From Nelumbo lutea (taxonomy: Eukaryota; Streptophyta; Magnoliopsida; Proteales; Nelumbonaceae), in contig JAKGHH010000002.1 of assembly GCA_022828595.1 (NCBI GenBank), positions 45,354,222 through 45,418,221 of the forward strand: a stretch of 64,000 nt of DNA. Direction: 5' to 3'. Under the pieces are notes generated by a model. The model searched no databases and was not told the DNA's origin. It worked only from the letters and a program-made list of their open reading frames with translations. The translations under genes and the position numbers were made by a program. Shown here piece after piece: positions 10,259 through 26,100 of the stretch (positions are counted from its first letter, which is position 1; every line of letters starts with the position of its first letter).

Positions 10259-10909
10259 TCATCGGCTATAAAATGTCCATCGTATACAAAGGAACTCTGG
10301 AAGGTCAAGAGGTTGCTATGAAGACTAGTCAGGGGCTCAAGTTCACGGATGACATAGTGGATTTTCTCTTGAACCAGGTAACAACCAAACTCCAGTTCAG
10401 CCACAAGAATGTAGTGAAACTTTTCAATTGTTGCTTAGAGATCGAAATTCCGATGCTCGTCCATGAGTTCATGCCCAATGGTACTCTTTATGACAATCTC
10501 CATGGCAACAACACCGCTGAGAAGATTTAGGTTTCTAACTCGAAGAGATAAAAGAGAAGAAAGGCTTGAAAATTTTTTTATTTTCGAGACTAAGAGACTG
10601 GCAGTTCCGAATAAACTTTCAATTGAAACTTTATTCGATTTAAAAAAATTAATATATATAATATAATATTATATAAATATATATTATTGTATATATATCG
10701 GTCGATTCGATTAACCGCCGATTTTTTTTAAATGGTTAACTGAAACCGAACCAACCAGTTTGATTAACCGATTTTTCAGTTCGATTTTAATTGATTTTTT
10801 CGATCAATTTGGTTTTTTGATTTTTTTTTTTTTTGCACACTCCTAGGGAATGGCCATAAATGGGAATGAGATTTTGATTTAAGACCCCTATTTCCATGTA
10901 CCAAATGGG

Positions 10910-12462
10910 CTCTTAACTTTTCTAATCTTCTTTTAACCTCGGTATAACGTTGAGTACATTTTTTGAGAGGTTCAGAGATTGGCCCGACTAATCCATCTGT
11001 TCCGATTAGTCATTACCAGCAACCTTCCCCACTTTTAGGCTTTTTATGCCTTCTATTTTGCCTGCGTTTGTCTGGTTTCACATTCCATCAGTTGTCCCGA
11101 TGGTTCATTTGATACATTGATGATCCAAACGGTTTTAACATTGGAGAATTGAACCATCTTTGAGTATGCATTGATCCGGGAATTGGACTGGTTGTTTGTT
11201 CTGATATAATTTCAGACCTGAACGTCAAATGGCAGTTTGACCAAGATCTGGGTTGTGGGTCAGTGTTTGGACTATTTTTTTTTTTAATTGTTGACGTGCT
11301 ACGGACTGATCCATCGACCTAGATGGTCAAATCGCTGATCCAGAGGTAAAATCACTTCAGCGTTCAGCGTGTAGGTCGGTTTTTAAAAGAAATTAATAAA
11401 CCGATTAGAAGGGACAAAGCGTAATTAGGTGTGGCCACGACTCACGAGTTCTTCGAGTTTGACTTGTGAAACGTTTGATTTGGTTCAGTCTAAATCAAGT
11501 TTTGAGCTAAATTCGAATCTAATATACAGGTTTATTTGTTAATCAAACAGAGCTCGAATCTAAAAAAGTTTTTAAATAAATAAATAAATATATATAAAAT
11601 AATAAATATAAAAAATTATATATAAAATGTTTAGCTTATAATTGAATTCAAACGGATCCGAATTCGAAATTACTTGCTTTTAACTCAAATTGAATTCGAG
11701 TTCAAATTTCTAATTTGAATCAAACTTGAAACTGGTAAACCGAAGTCGAATGACTAGATATTTGACTCGGTTTGGCTTAAATTCACTCGTAAACATAATC
11801 AATTATTATTACTTTTTATTTTTTATTATTGTAGTGAAAGGGAGATAATCAAAGCTCGGCTTTTAGGTTAGGTATATGTTCGTAGACAGGCATGGCCCAC
11901 ATTGGATTGACGAACACTAATCTCAGGTGAGCAATACCTGTAGAGTCAGACATTTATTTGGACCTATTTTGATCAATGATTTGAATTCTATAATATAACA
12001 AGGCATTCATTCATACATTGGTCTATGAAAGAGTAAAACCAATATTCTCCGATGTTGATGTTGTACTAATTGTCTAATTGTCCGGCCTTCTCCGATCTTG
12101 CAAGCTTTTCTTGGAGAAACGGGAAGTTTCGAGGTTACACTTAAAACCATCCAACCTAAAGTAATAAACAGACAAAGGAAAACAGTGAACTCCACGAAAT
12201 TCACTGTTTGGGGCTGAAAACGAGTAGAATTCACGAGTCAACTGGCCGACTTATCTAATGTCTCGTCGTTATTTGGACTCTTTTCATTTTTGTTAATCCT
12301 GTTAAACGGCCATCCTACCTTTGAATTTCTGTCCCCCATCAAGCCACCGTCCTACTCCTTGGAAATTCCACATGAAATTTGATATCTTTTTCCTTTTCGC
12401 GGTTTGTTTGGTGTACCCTATGACTCCAATAGTCATTGTTGAATTAATTGTAGAGATTTTAG
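10910..12462. other. repeat-like spacer, no gene
   Basis: Degenerate ggtc/gatcc-rich segments at 11060-11400 and gagttcgaat-rich segments at 11420-11790 look like old MITEs (for example taggtgtggccacga near 11428), but no paired ends or TSDs could be fixed. Short open frames at 12007-12524 show no domain. Confidence 0.5.
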
Positions 12463-12732
12463 CAAGGTTTTTAAAATCGAATGAGACAACAAACTGTTAT
12501 TGTTTTTTAGGTCAAACAGTCTAATCTTTCGAATCAAATGGATGGTTCGTTTTGACAAAAAAATAAAAAATGGTTAAAAGTCATTATTCGGGTTGATGAT
12601 TCCAACGATTCAATCACCCAGATCAGTGGTTTATTAACCAAATCAACGATTTTTTGCCAAAAAACGGTTCTGGGTGAAACAGAACTGACCGGTTCCTAGT
12701 TTTTCCTGTCTGATCCGATTTTGAAAACATTA
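12463..12732. mobile_element. hAT-like MITE, 270 bp
   Basis: Ends caaggtttttaaaatcg and cgattttgaaaacatta are inverted repeats. Flanking 8-mers gattttag (12455) and aattttag (12733) match at 7 of 8 positions. The interior (aaccaaatcaacg, aactgaccggtt) resembles the degraded copy at about 62195-62480. Confidence 0.7.
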
Positions 12733-13870
12733 AATTTTAGCATGTATTTGCAGGGAGACCTGGCAATTGGGTTGGGTGGTTTGGGTTCAGGTTGGGTTGA
12801 ATTTTGGGTTGTGTTGTCAAATGCTAGACCCTAACCCTAAATGTCCGAGTTAGGGTTGACCCATGGGTCAATTCAGGTTATCCCAAAAAGTAACTATAAT
12901 TAAAAAAAAGAAAAACTATATAAAAATGCCAAAATTAAAAGAATTAACTTTAAAATTCCAAATATAAAATTAAAAAAACTTGAACATTTAACAATTTAAA
13001 AAGTAAAGACTAAATAAAAGAAACTAAAAGAGTGAGAATTTCTAACAATGCATAAATGATCCCAATTATACTTGACAATTGGGTCAACGGGTTGACCCAT
13101 AACCCAACCCAACCCGTTTTTTTCAGGTTAGGTCGAGTTGAGCCATTCTCACATTCAAGTAACTAAATATAAGACCATAATCTTATTTTTTAGGTTGGAT
13201 TGGGTCAATTTTTTGTCAGGTCCAGCAGGGGTCGTGACTTTGCTGTCTGAGGTGAGGGGAAATCAGTTCACTTCAAAGAAATAAAGAGAAAATTCAAAAT
13301 TATACTTGACCCAACCGCCTCCAGGCTATAATTATGTGCTCTGCTGTAATCAATCCATTCAGAGAACACCTAGTTGGATAGATAAAAGAATTTTGGACAT
13401 ACATAAATTGATTAATTAACTAATACTAAACAAATAGAGATGATGATAAAGAATAAGAACCGAACAACTTGCTTGCTTTAGTCATTTTCAATTGATCAGG
13501 AAAAATGAAAGGTTTATTTGGATAAGCTCTTACTTTTGAGCTTTTGGGCTATCAAAAACATAATTAAGCAAAAAAGTGTTTTTAGCATTTGGTAAAAGTT
13601 GTTTTTGAAAAGTATTACTTTGGTGCCAAAATGATTTTTCTTTAAGGAGATCTCCTTTATTTTTTGAAATGTGATTTTATAAAACCTAGTTTTAGGGTTC
13701 AATTATGATACCAGAAAAGCTTGTAATTAATTAGTGGGGGAAAAATTCACTTTAACCAATCAGTTGGTATTTATCAAAATTCACAGGGGGTTTGATGGAT
13801 CCATTGCAGTGTCATGTCTTAAATTTTGGGAGAAAGGTCCTCTTTGATTGTTATGAACTTTGACATCTGA
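12733..13870. other. spacer with a gggttggg-rich MITE-like block
   Basis: From about 12769 (cctggcaattgggttggg) to about 13220 (attgggtcaattttttgtcagg) the ends are loosely inverted and the sequence is rich in gggttgggt/acccaaccc. No TSD found. The rest is AT-rich with no coding signal; ccctaaccctaaa here is part of this block, not a telomere. Confidence 0.45.
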
Positions 13871-14150
13871 AAATGCAATAATTACATTAAGATGTATATT
13901 AGTATCAGTGAACTTTTCTTTCTTTGAATTCTAAATGCAAAGAATATTGTTTTGAAGTTTGAATTCTGAAAACTATCAAATATCCATTTTGACTTAGTAT
14001 ATAAGAGTTTTTATTTATCATTTTAGGATATCATTGAAAAACAAAAAATTGTATGATTGTAATTTAATACATAAGAGATAAGAGGAAATTAACAACCATT
14101 TTTCTCTAAGTTAAAAGATTTTTTAAAAGATAAGAATTAAAAGGAAATGA
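13871..14150 (+). repeat. dispersed repeat, copy 1
   Basis: About 280 bp beginning gcaataattacattaagatg and continuing through gaacttttcttt, cattgaaaaacaaaaaattg and aacaaccatttttctct is repeated in the same orientation at 62651-62941 with scattered differences. Class unknown; no TIR or LTR evident. Confidence 0.75.
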
Positions 14151-14653
14151 ACATGTGTTACCGTTCAATCCACCTTAGAATTATGAATCCCACCTCACAG
14201 GTGGAATGAATACCGACTATGGATCGATGCCAAATCTACGAGCAGGATACAGTTTATAAGGGTTACTATTAAAGTATGGGGGACTGTAATTTTGCAGTGG
14301 GGTGCATTTTACTTCTCCGTCTTTCTTCGTAAACTATTTGGGTTTGAAAATAAAAACCATTATTTTCCTTTGTTTCGCAAATTACCGGACTTAATAATTC
14401 TCGGCTCCTCCGACCTCAAAAAAGTGAAAAGTAGGCCGTTGAACCGGTAAGGAGCCATGAGGTCAGAGGCGGCTGGAGTTCCAACCGTTCATCTCGGTCT
14501 AACGCGGTGTCGCGCGCTTTCCTACTACTTTCCAAGCTGCTACCAGTCTTCCATGAACGATCCTTCTTGTATATTAAAACTGAATTCTCATCCCACTTCT
14601 TTCTATCAGAGCAGAGAAGAAGAAGAAGAAGAAGAAAGGCGCATTATATAGAA
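14151..14653 (+). promoter_or_regulatory. upstream region and 5' UTR of the MPK3-like gene
   Basis: No other gene fits between the repeat and the MAPK start. The last 150 bp are GC-richer and include a purine tract (agaagaagaagaagaagaa, ending near 14637) just before the ATG, typical of plant 5' UTRs. No certain TATA box or transcription start can be assigned. Confidence 0.45.
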
Positions 14654-18629
<3,976 letters not shown>

Positions 18630-19076
18630 CTCTGTTGACTTGGTACTACAGACTCTGCAAGGGAAATGGCTCCCCTTGAAGGTATTCAAGATTGATTATA
18701 CTTCTATATTTTCATGAGAGGTCAACTGTTTTACTTGGGCCTTATTGTTTCCCCAAGGCAATGTTCTGTGTTCTGATGTGTATAGAAAATGAGTAAAGTT
18801 CAGAATACGAGGGTTGATATGTTGTGTAACTCAGGATTCAAGAGCATTTGTAATGAGAATGTGTAGTGTGGAATAAATCACTTATTCTTTTGTTTATTAT
18901 ACTCAAGTTGTAGTTGCTTTTCTTTCTCTCTGCTAAACTATTTTCAAGGAGGGAAAAATGTGCAGCAGTACATTTTAATGAAATCTTATTCTTCACAGCA
19001 GCTGGCCATCTCATTCCACTGCTAAGCTTATCCAATTTATTACTAGTAGCTTAATAGTCTTTTAGGGAGTACTGCT
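18630..19076 (+). terminator. 3' UTR and candidate polyadenylation signal of the MPK3-like gene
   Basis: Downstream of the TAA at 18627 there is no further coding. An AATAAA hexamer at 18872-18877, about 245 bp after the stop, is a plausible near-upstream poly(A) signal. The next recognisable feature is a MITE at 19077. Confidence 0.45.
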
Positions 19077-19594
19077 TAGGGGTGCCAATGGGTCTGGTTT
19101 AACAGTAAACCTGGCTTGACCTGACCCAATAAGGTCCAGTTAGGATCAGGTCTATTCAGGTGTAAGGTTGGGTTAGGGTTTTGATTCTTTAACCCGAATC
19201 GGGTTTGGGTTTTGGCTGACCCACTTTTGTTGGGTCATGATACCCCTACATATATAGGGTATTCTTGTAATTTGCTAACTTCTAACTCCATAGCCTTAAA
19301 GTTTAGGATTTCTTTTCATGTTTATTTTGGTTTTTATTTTTTTACTAATGGAGAAAGTGATACCTTAGAACCTATAAACCAATTTCCAATTTAAATTGAT
19401 AGTTTTTAGGTTTTCAAAATGTGTTATAGGAAACACAGTTGAAAGGCTGTGGGTTGGATTGATATCGGGTTGAATTCTATGGGGTCAGGGCCAGGGTCGG
19501 GTTCGGAAATTTCATGTTACCGAGTTGGGTTGGGTTCAAGTGGGAACATTGGAGGCCCAATTTAAGGTCTAAACCTGACTTGTTGGCATCCCTA
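19077..19594. mobile_element. hAT-like MITE, about 518 bp
   Basis: Begins taggggtgccaatggg and ends ttggcatcccta. Flanking gtactgct and gtaatact agree at 6 of 8 positions. Ends resemble the element at 182-580, so probably the same family. The interior is rich in gggttggg/ttcaggt motifs with no ORF. Confidence 0.65.
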
Positions 19595-19952
19595 GTAATA
19601 CTAGATTTTTATTATCATCTTTTTTCTTCTTTACGCTTTTGTAGAGTGGAGATTTGATCTACCATATAGCTAATCCTCAGCTGACCACCCTAAAACTTGA
19701 ACGAAATTAAAGAAAAAGTGAAGAAGTATAAAAATGAAAGGAAAGAGATCCTGAGCCTGTATTGCACACTGTCCAACCCATTATCCATAGCCTTAACTAG
19801 ACGGTTAGGTTTGATGACAATTGACGAGTGCCGTTGGCGAAAATTTTTCACATTAGGCTGTTTTAATTCTACATCTGTTGTTTGTTTGCAACCATGATTT
19901 ACACTCTTACCTGATACAGAATTTGTATTTTTTGTCTCATTTGCGCTCACTG

Positions 19953-20083
19953 AGGCTGTGTTTGGTTTGAAGGAAAAAGTAGGGAAAGGAAGGGAAAGAC
20001 AGGGAAACCTATACAAGGCTTGTAAAGGTTTCCCTACATTTCCCTTCCTTTCCCTACCTTTTCCTTCAAACCAAACATAGCCT
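19953..20083. mobile_element. small foldback MITE, about 131 bp
   Basis: aggctgtgtttggtttgaag with gaaaaagtagggaaaggaag at the left is mirrored by tttcccttcctttccctacc with ttttccttcaaaccaaacat at the right, so nearly the whole element is a hairpin. The 1-40 segment is the right end of another copy. TSD not clear. Confidence 0.7.
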
Positions 20084-22509
20084 AACAGTGTAAATTTTAC
20101 ATCTCAAAAACTGATGCAAAATTTGCACCACCTTCTTCCTTACATCAATTCTCTCTCTCATATAAAGTGGGAGCCACATTATGTTACTTTCCACCTCACT
20201 CTCAAATAAATAACCTTCTATTTGCTTTCAACTTTTTTATGGTGGATGTTAAAGCCATAAATCCTTGTTTTTTTTTTGAAAAAAAGGAGCAAAAAAAAAA
20301 AAAATCACCCTCCTACCTCCATTCTCTTGTGTATAAGGTGGGGTTACACCCTTTTTATATATTTATAATTTTATATTTTATTTCCTATTTTTTCTTTTCA
20401 CAAACAAACAAACAAGACAAGGTCAATCCAAAACCAGAATTTACACTCCCAAGCATTTATACCAACGCAAACTATGGTTTGAATTTGATAAATAAAATCT
20501 ATATTGAGAGCTTAAATAATCAAATTATATGATAGAACGGGCTCCATCTATCAAGCGCCCAACTCCCACCATTGGCTTGGCATGAATCCCCCTGATCCAC
20601 TGAAGCACGTTCACATGTAGTTCCAAGCTTTCTAATGGCTTCCATTCGCCTATGTTTGGTTTGACTAAAAATAAGAAAGAAACATAAAGTTGAGGAAAAG
20701 TTCTAAAAATATTTCTTTTAAGACCAACGGCTAGAGGAGAAGTTCTACAGAAATTTCTTTAAGACTTTGGTGTTTCCAAAGTAACTGGTTTTCAGAGGAT
20801 GAAAGAACATACATGAAACTGTTCAATCTTCATGGCTAAGTTTCATTGCCATATACCGTGACATAAATAAAATATACACAGTAAAGCAAAGCTTAGGCTA
20901 GGAGTTAGGAGTCATGGTCCCAATAAGGAGAAATCAACTTACTTTATGTAAAAGCTAAAAGCTTGACGCAGCTCAAAAAGGAAAAATGCTAGTAAGCACT
21001 TTGGTAAAGACATACCTGCTTTAAACAATTCCAGAAAAAGGGCCGGTTTGTTGAAAGGGAGTCAGATTCTCACACAGCATAAGACCATGAGCTGAACCAA
21101 CATCGGTTGGTAATTGGTAGGATGCACATGGTACAGTTCTACAGCCTTTTATTATTTTATTTTCATTTGTGTGTTCAGGAGTGTGTGAAGACTGAAGACT
21201 GAAGATTATGTACTGCCTCTGAAGTTTGAACAAGTATGAACTCTTCTTTTGGTTGGATGCCCAGAATTATATTTGTTAAGTAGATTATCCCAAGGCATTT
21301 AATGTGGGCAATTTTAATATAGATTGAGGAACCGTTTGATGATTAAGTGGTTTGAGAAATAAATACTTATTGTATAATTACTTATTTGAATAAGTACTTT
21401 ATTGTTGTTTGGTACCTCTTTTTCAAATCACTTATACTTGTTCTAAGTACTTATTAAGGTGGGGATTTTTGACGAGTCACTTGGCAAAATCTTCGGTTCA
21501 CCATATAAAAAAATACACTGTGAAATATAAATTAATTAAAGATAAATAGATTTTAATGTGATTAATTGCTATTAAGATTTAACGTACAGTTAATATTGAT
21601 GAATTTAATATAATTGAACTCATCTTGAATTTTCATTTCAATTCTATGCTTGTTTTTGTTTTTTCTATACCAAAAAAATTGATGGTTTTCTAAATAGAGT
21701 TAGGAAATTGTGTATCTTTTCTAAAAAGAAAAATTGTGTTTATCCGAATAAAGAAATAAGTTAATAAGTTATCAAGTTTCCTCTTTTTTTTTTTTAATTT
21801 GTAATTAGAACAGTTTTAGCTAGCTTTGTTGGTTTATTGATGTGTTCATGGGTAAATGTATTTAATTTTATACAACTAGCTTGAAAGAATCTTACATTGT
21901 CTGCACAAAACCCAACATCGAAATATTGTCAACAGTCCTTGGCCACTCGTTTCACTCTGTCTGGTCAACATTCAACAGAATGTGGAAGAAATCTCTCTGG
22001 TCATGACTTGGGTCATGGAGCCACAAAATGGGCAGGTTCGGTTGATCCAATAACCCAATAGGTCCATTAACTGTCTCATCTTTCGGACCTACGACAGGCC
22101 CATTCGGTTATTAAATCTTAACCATGCATCCAACAAACCGGGCAGGGTTCGAGTTTGGATTGGTCTATGTAACGGATCCTACCCGTTTTATATCTCCCTT
22201 AAGATTTTATCTGTAGTCACTAGTCAGTAGTCTGTCCATGAGACCATGGCTGGCTAATGAGCGTTCCGGTTTTACGTCCGGTCTGGTTGGTTTGTCGTTT
22301 CAACTGAATAAATGAATGAGGCATGTGAAAGTGAAAGTGGCTCACGTGCCAAAAGAAAATGGAAATAATACAAATGGGGGGAAGCTCGAATATTATATCC
22401 ATATCAATTGATGACGTGGCTACCTACTAAAGAAGTAAGAAGAGGTCAACTGGTCAAGGCTGGCACTGGCTTCAAACTTCAAACACTGATCTGTGTAGGC
22501 TTGGGTTGT
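20084..22509. other. spacer between MPK3-like and receptor-kinase genes
   Basis: No gene recognised. A frame at 20167-20532 is low-complexity. From about 21326 (gaggaaccgtttgatgatta) to about 21783 (aataagttatcaagtttcctc) the ends are roughly inverted, suggesting an old MITE. Between 22030 and 22190 degenerate gggtaggatcc/ggttcgg sequence is also repeat-like. Confidence 0.5.
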
Positions 22510-22709
22510 GAGATCGGCTTCTATGTTCCATCAGGGCAAACCTGTGCCCACACCCTTCTAACACCCTTTTGCAATCTTACATTGAGAATATCTCCTCATG
22601 AAATAAAATACACAAATAGGGAGATATTCTCAATGCAAGACAGTAAAGGCTGCTCCAACGGGCTTTGCAAAAGGGTGTGGGCAGGTTTGCCCTGAGAGAA
22701 GCCGATCTC
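22510..22709. mobile_element. 200-bp foldback element upstream of the receptor kinase
   Basis: gagatcggcttct...cagggcaaacctgtgcccac on the left pairs with gtgggcaggtttgccctgag...agaagccgatctc on the right. Inner arms tgagaatatctcc and ggagatattctca also pair. It lies about 460 bp upstream of the receptor-kinase ATG. A related hairpin sits at 44691-44850. Confidence 0.75.
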
Positions 22710-22962
22710 GTGGGTTGTTCCGTTGTTGAATGTTCTTGACTATGGGCCCGTGGGCCTTTCACTTCCGAGAGGGGCCCCTTGCCCCCTCACACGCTCAACA
22801 TCTGAAAAGATCTTGGTGTAGGTTTCGGCTGTAAAGGATTCTAATCCAACGGTCTTTGCAGCTGTATGTACAAATCACCTATTCCATGGACCACATGGCA
22901 TCACGATCCAATTGCAAACGTACGAGAGGTGAAAGTGGGAGTGTGGGGAATCTTCAATCTTT

Positions 22963-22993
<31 letters not shown>

Positions 22994-23172
22994 TTCTCTC
23001 TCTCCCTCTTCACTCAGAAGCTTCAAAGTCGAATAACGTGGGCCCCATCTGTTCCCAGAAACTCCTTCCGAAGTCGACTCCGGATTATCTCTAGCTCGTT
23101 CAGAGTTACACCTCTCTCTCTCTCTCTCTTCTCCACTCCTTACTCTGAGTCTCACACTCATCTGTAGCGGAA
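22710..23172 (+). promoter_or_regulatory. 5' region of the receptor-kinase gene with CT microsatellites
   Basis: Long CT tracts at about 22959-23008 and 23110-23131 lie in the last 220 bp before the ATG, a common feature of plant 5' UTRs and core promoters. Transcription start is not determinable from sequence alone. Open frames here on both strands are artefacts of the CT repeats. Confidence 0.5.
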
Positions 23173-26100
23173 ATGGAGACGAATTTTCTCCTCTTTCTTT
23201 CACTCTATTTGCTTCTTCTTATCAACGCGTCCAGAGCTCAAGTCCCTGGTAAGTCTCTGACTCGTGTAAGCTTCTCTTGTGATTCTGCTTTTCTGAACCT
23301 TTAACTCGAAGAACATGGTTTATTTATTCATTAAACTGAATGTATAAAGAACCATCTACGTTAGGATTTCGTTGATGTAAATTTAAGTTGTTTCAAAGGA
23401 TGTATATTTTTTCGTTGCTGAATTCGTGAGAATTGTTATCGCTGTTTTGTTTTGAATTTTCAGGATTACTCTGTTTTGGATGGGATTAGAAAAAATCCGA
23501 TCGACTCGTACTTATTCTGAAGTTGATTTTAATATACGTGTTATCTTAATATTCTACGCTGAAGATTTTCATGCAACATGTAGCAACAACAGATAATTGA
23601 AAAACAGGAATTTTCTATTTTCAAATCCTATTCTGTTATATCTATCCTGAAAAGTCTACAAACTTGGTGCCTAAGCGCTATATTTCATAGAATCTTAGGG
23701 TGCTTTTTTTTTTTCTTTTGCTTCATGGGCTACACAACGGGGGTAGCCCATCCCCTTAACCCTCCCAGCCCTGGTGGCAGCGGGATTTGATCCTAGGTCT
23801 CTTCGACAAGGAGTCAGAGGTCCTACCAACTGTGAAATTGGAAGTTGTTTCTTTCTATTTTAAAATTTTAAAATAATTCCGTGCTTTTCTTTAATGAGCA
23901 TTCTGGTGGATCAGTTACCATAACTACTACTACTGGAATTGATGATGCGCGATCCGGCCGGCCTTAGCTATCAACGACCTTGCTTCTGAACTGTGCTTCT
24001 GAACTGAGTAGCAGGGAACCTGAAACGGAGGAGATGAGGAAGCTCCGGGGGGAACCCGGTGTAAAGGCTCCGAAGCTTAAGTTAGAATCCTTCAAAGGCA
24101 AGATAAAACCAGATAGCGCAAAGTTTGCATACCTCCTCTTTGGGGGAGTGGAAAGCCTTTTATAACCACCTCGCGCACTCACTCCTAGACTCCTGTCAGG
24201 TCGGGAATGAGTATTTCCGTGCTTCTGCCAGTTCGGGCGTCCTCGCCTCTGCTGGGGCAGAACCGTCACTGCTCTTTTTGTCGGAGCCGTCTCTGTAACT
24301 GGAGGTAGCGGTGACAGGTGACGGTGGCAGGTGGCCGTTTGTAGTGCGGCCGTCAAGCGTCAGATCCCAAGTCAGTCAGGTGCGCCGCCCCTGGATACGG
24401 ACTCCTTCGGTGTCAGGTACGGTGTGGTTCGTCCAGTTCAATGCTCTGGAAGCGAAGTGCCTGGAGCGGTGCGTGAGGCGGTCTTGAGTTCGGATAAGGG
24501 GGGAGGTTCCGAACTGTCATAAGACGGGCCAGTTTGGGTCTCTGCTTTGTGTGACTCGGGGCCAAAGGGAGAGTTCGGGCTCCTCGTAGGGAGTTCGAGC
24601 TCTAAGTAGGGAGTCCGGGCACCTTGTAGGGAGTTCAAACTCTAAGTAGGGAGTTCGGGCACCTTGTAGGGAGTTCGGACCGCTGGTCTCTTCCCTTTGG
24701 TGTTTGTACCCTCGGTACGCTGTTTTAAGTGCCGAGCTACTTGTTTTTTGCCATGTGGCGTGATTTACGAGGTCGGGCCAAATCTTCCTTCATCAATTGC
24801 CCCCCACTCCTCGTGCTAAGGGTCTTGCCCTGGCGCGGGGAGTTCGCAAGGTGTCAGGTAGATTTGTACTGCACTTTGAATCTTGGTTCTGCTGGCGCGA
24901 GGTGCGTTGTTAGGGTTTCTTGAGCTTTTTTCGAGCGTCCATTTAGGCGGGAAGCGCATCGGCCTGTCTAAATGCTGATAGATGTGGCGACGAGCGCGTT
25001 ATTTCGAAATTTCAAAAAAGCGCGCCACTTGGGGAGCGCGATAGTGGGCGTCTTTTCAAATTTGAAAAAGACGTGCCGCTGCCATTTTTTCTGAAGAGAC
25101 GTGCGCTGGCGTTCCATCAGTTTCAAAAAGATGTGCGCCGGCGGTGTCAGTTTCAGAAAGACGTGCGCCAATCACGTCTCGGTCTCGGGGGACGTGCGGT
25201 CAGTGCGGCTGTAGGCCGTCGGACTAGCTTTGATATGAGCCGTTGCTTTTCAGTCACTGTGAGCATAAATAGCGGGGGGACCCCAGTTGTTGTCACTTCT
25301 CTCGAGCTCGCGTCTGAGTTTCAGCTCGCATCCAGTTCGCGTCCAGGTTTTTTCAGTTCGCGCTCAAGGTCTTCCGCTCGTCCGAGCTCCTGTGGTCTAC
25401 AGCTTCTGTCCGGGTGAGTACTTTCCTGGATCTCATCACTCCCGATGTCTAGCTCGGATGGCTCAGATAGTCCTTTCAGCGGGTCTGATGCAGGTTCTAC
25501 GAACCAAGTTGCATCCCCTGATAGCCCTAGCGAGCCGGAGGTAGAGCTCGAGGAAGAGTTCGAGCTCGTAGGCCGTGGCGTTTCAGGTAGTTTGGCGTCC
25601 ACCTCTCGTCGGGGTCGGATGTTAGACAAGTTCGGCCCTTCAACCATGACGCCCGAGGGGCTCCAATCCCTCATTACTTACTATAACTTGCCCGGGGAGT
25701 ATGCTTATTTCATACCTTCGGGTAGCTTTCCTTGGGAACACGGTCCTGATGAGATCGTGATATTCCAGGAGTAGCTCACCGCGGGGCTACGATTGCCTTT
25801 CCATCCCCTCTTTGTCGAAGTCTTGAACCACTTCGGCGTGACGGTCAGCCAGCTTCACCTGAATTCCATTCGAAACTTGGTGGGGACAATCTCCTTATTC
25901 TGCGACGAGAGCTTTCCGTTGGACTTGGAGATTTTTTCTTCAATCTTGATGCTTAAGAAGCAAGCGGGTCCCCTCCCCGGGCGCAGGCGGGCTTACTACT
26001 TGTCTCATCACCCAGGCTTTAAGCTTTTACACGAGCTCCCCAACAAGGTCCCAGCATGGAAGCGGGACTATTTCGGGGTGCGAAGTGTGCTGGGGTGGCC

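Larger units (their letters stand above)
4855..10530 (+). pseudogene. captured receptor-like (ZRK/WAK-like) kinase fragment, split by Copia
   Basis: Removing the Copia and one copy of its TSD leaves one frame that reads through the insertion site. It shows a juxtamembrane EEYLLWNGALLLE resembling the FLKNGalLLEklI motif of ZED1-related kinases, then VFFVKDIK, AANNYDQCQIIGYKMSIVYK (the ATNNyd...YKGtl region), EGQEVAMK with the putative ATP-site Lys, SHKNVVKLFNCCLEIEIPML and a VHEFMPNGTLYDNLHG hinge region. Stops occur at the E*YITS*, DIK* positions and after AEKI. It ends in the N-lobe/hinge, so no catalytic loop exists. WAK-like versus ZRK-like cannot be settled by eye. Confidence 0.75.
4506..10845. 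mobile_element. non-autonomous hAT element carrying a kinase fragment (Pack-type)
   Basis: It begins taggggtgctca and ends tgcacactccta; the complement of the end is taggagtgtgca, a typical plant hAT terminus. A perfect 8-bp target duplication gggaatgg flanks it (4498-4505 and 10846-10853). Subterminal zones at 4510-4670 and 10700-10830 are mutually inverted ggttaac/accgatt-rich sequence. The core holds a receptor-kinase gene fragment (4855-5028 plus 10264-10530), interrupted by the Copia at 5029-10258. No transposase is present. Confidence 0.85.
4388..10909. mobile_element. outermost TIR element of a three-layer nest
   Basis: The left end ccatttggttcactttggaa and right end ttccatgtaccaaatggg are inverted-repeat-like. 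Removing the inner hAT element leaves a MITE of about 190 bp (ggaatggg/ggaatgag-rich). No clear outer target duplication was found, so boundaries are approximate. Confidence 0.45.

Noticed and set aside
12828..12842. ccctaaccctaaa resembling plant telomere repeats
   Set aside because: Only two units, inside a gggttggg/acccaaccc-rich MITE-like block.
14507..14653. In-frame upstream ATG extending the MAPK by 49 residues
   Set aside because: The extension is Leu/Arg-rich and encoded by the GAA-repeat UTR; MPK3-type proteins do not start this way.
22856..23203. Open frames of about 100 codons on both strands upstream of the receptor kinase
   Set aside because: Produced by CT/GA microsatellites (Ser-Leu and Arg-Glu runs).
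24438..24638. Short open frames within Tat LTRs
   Set aside because: Arise from LTR tandem repeats and occur on both strands; no domain.
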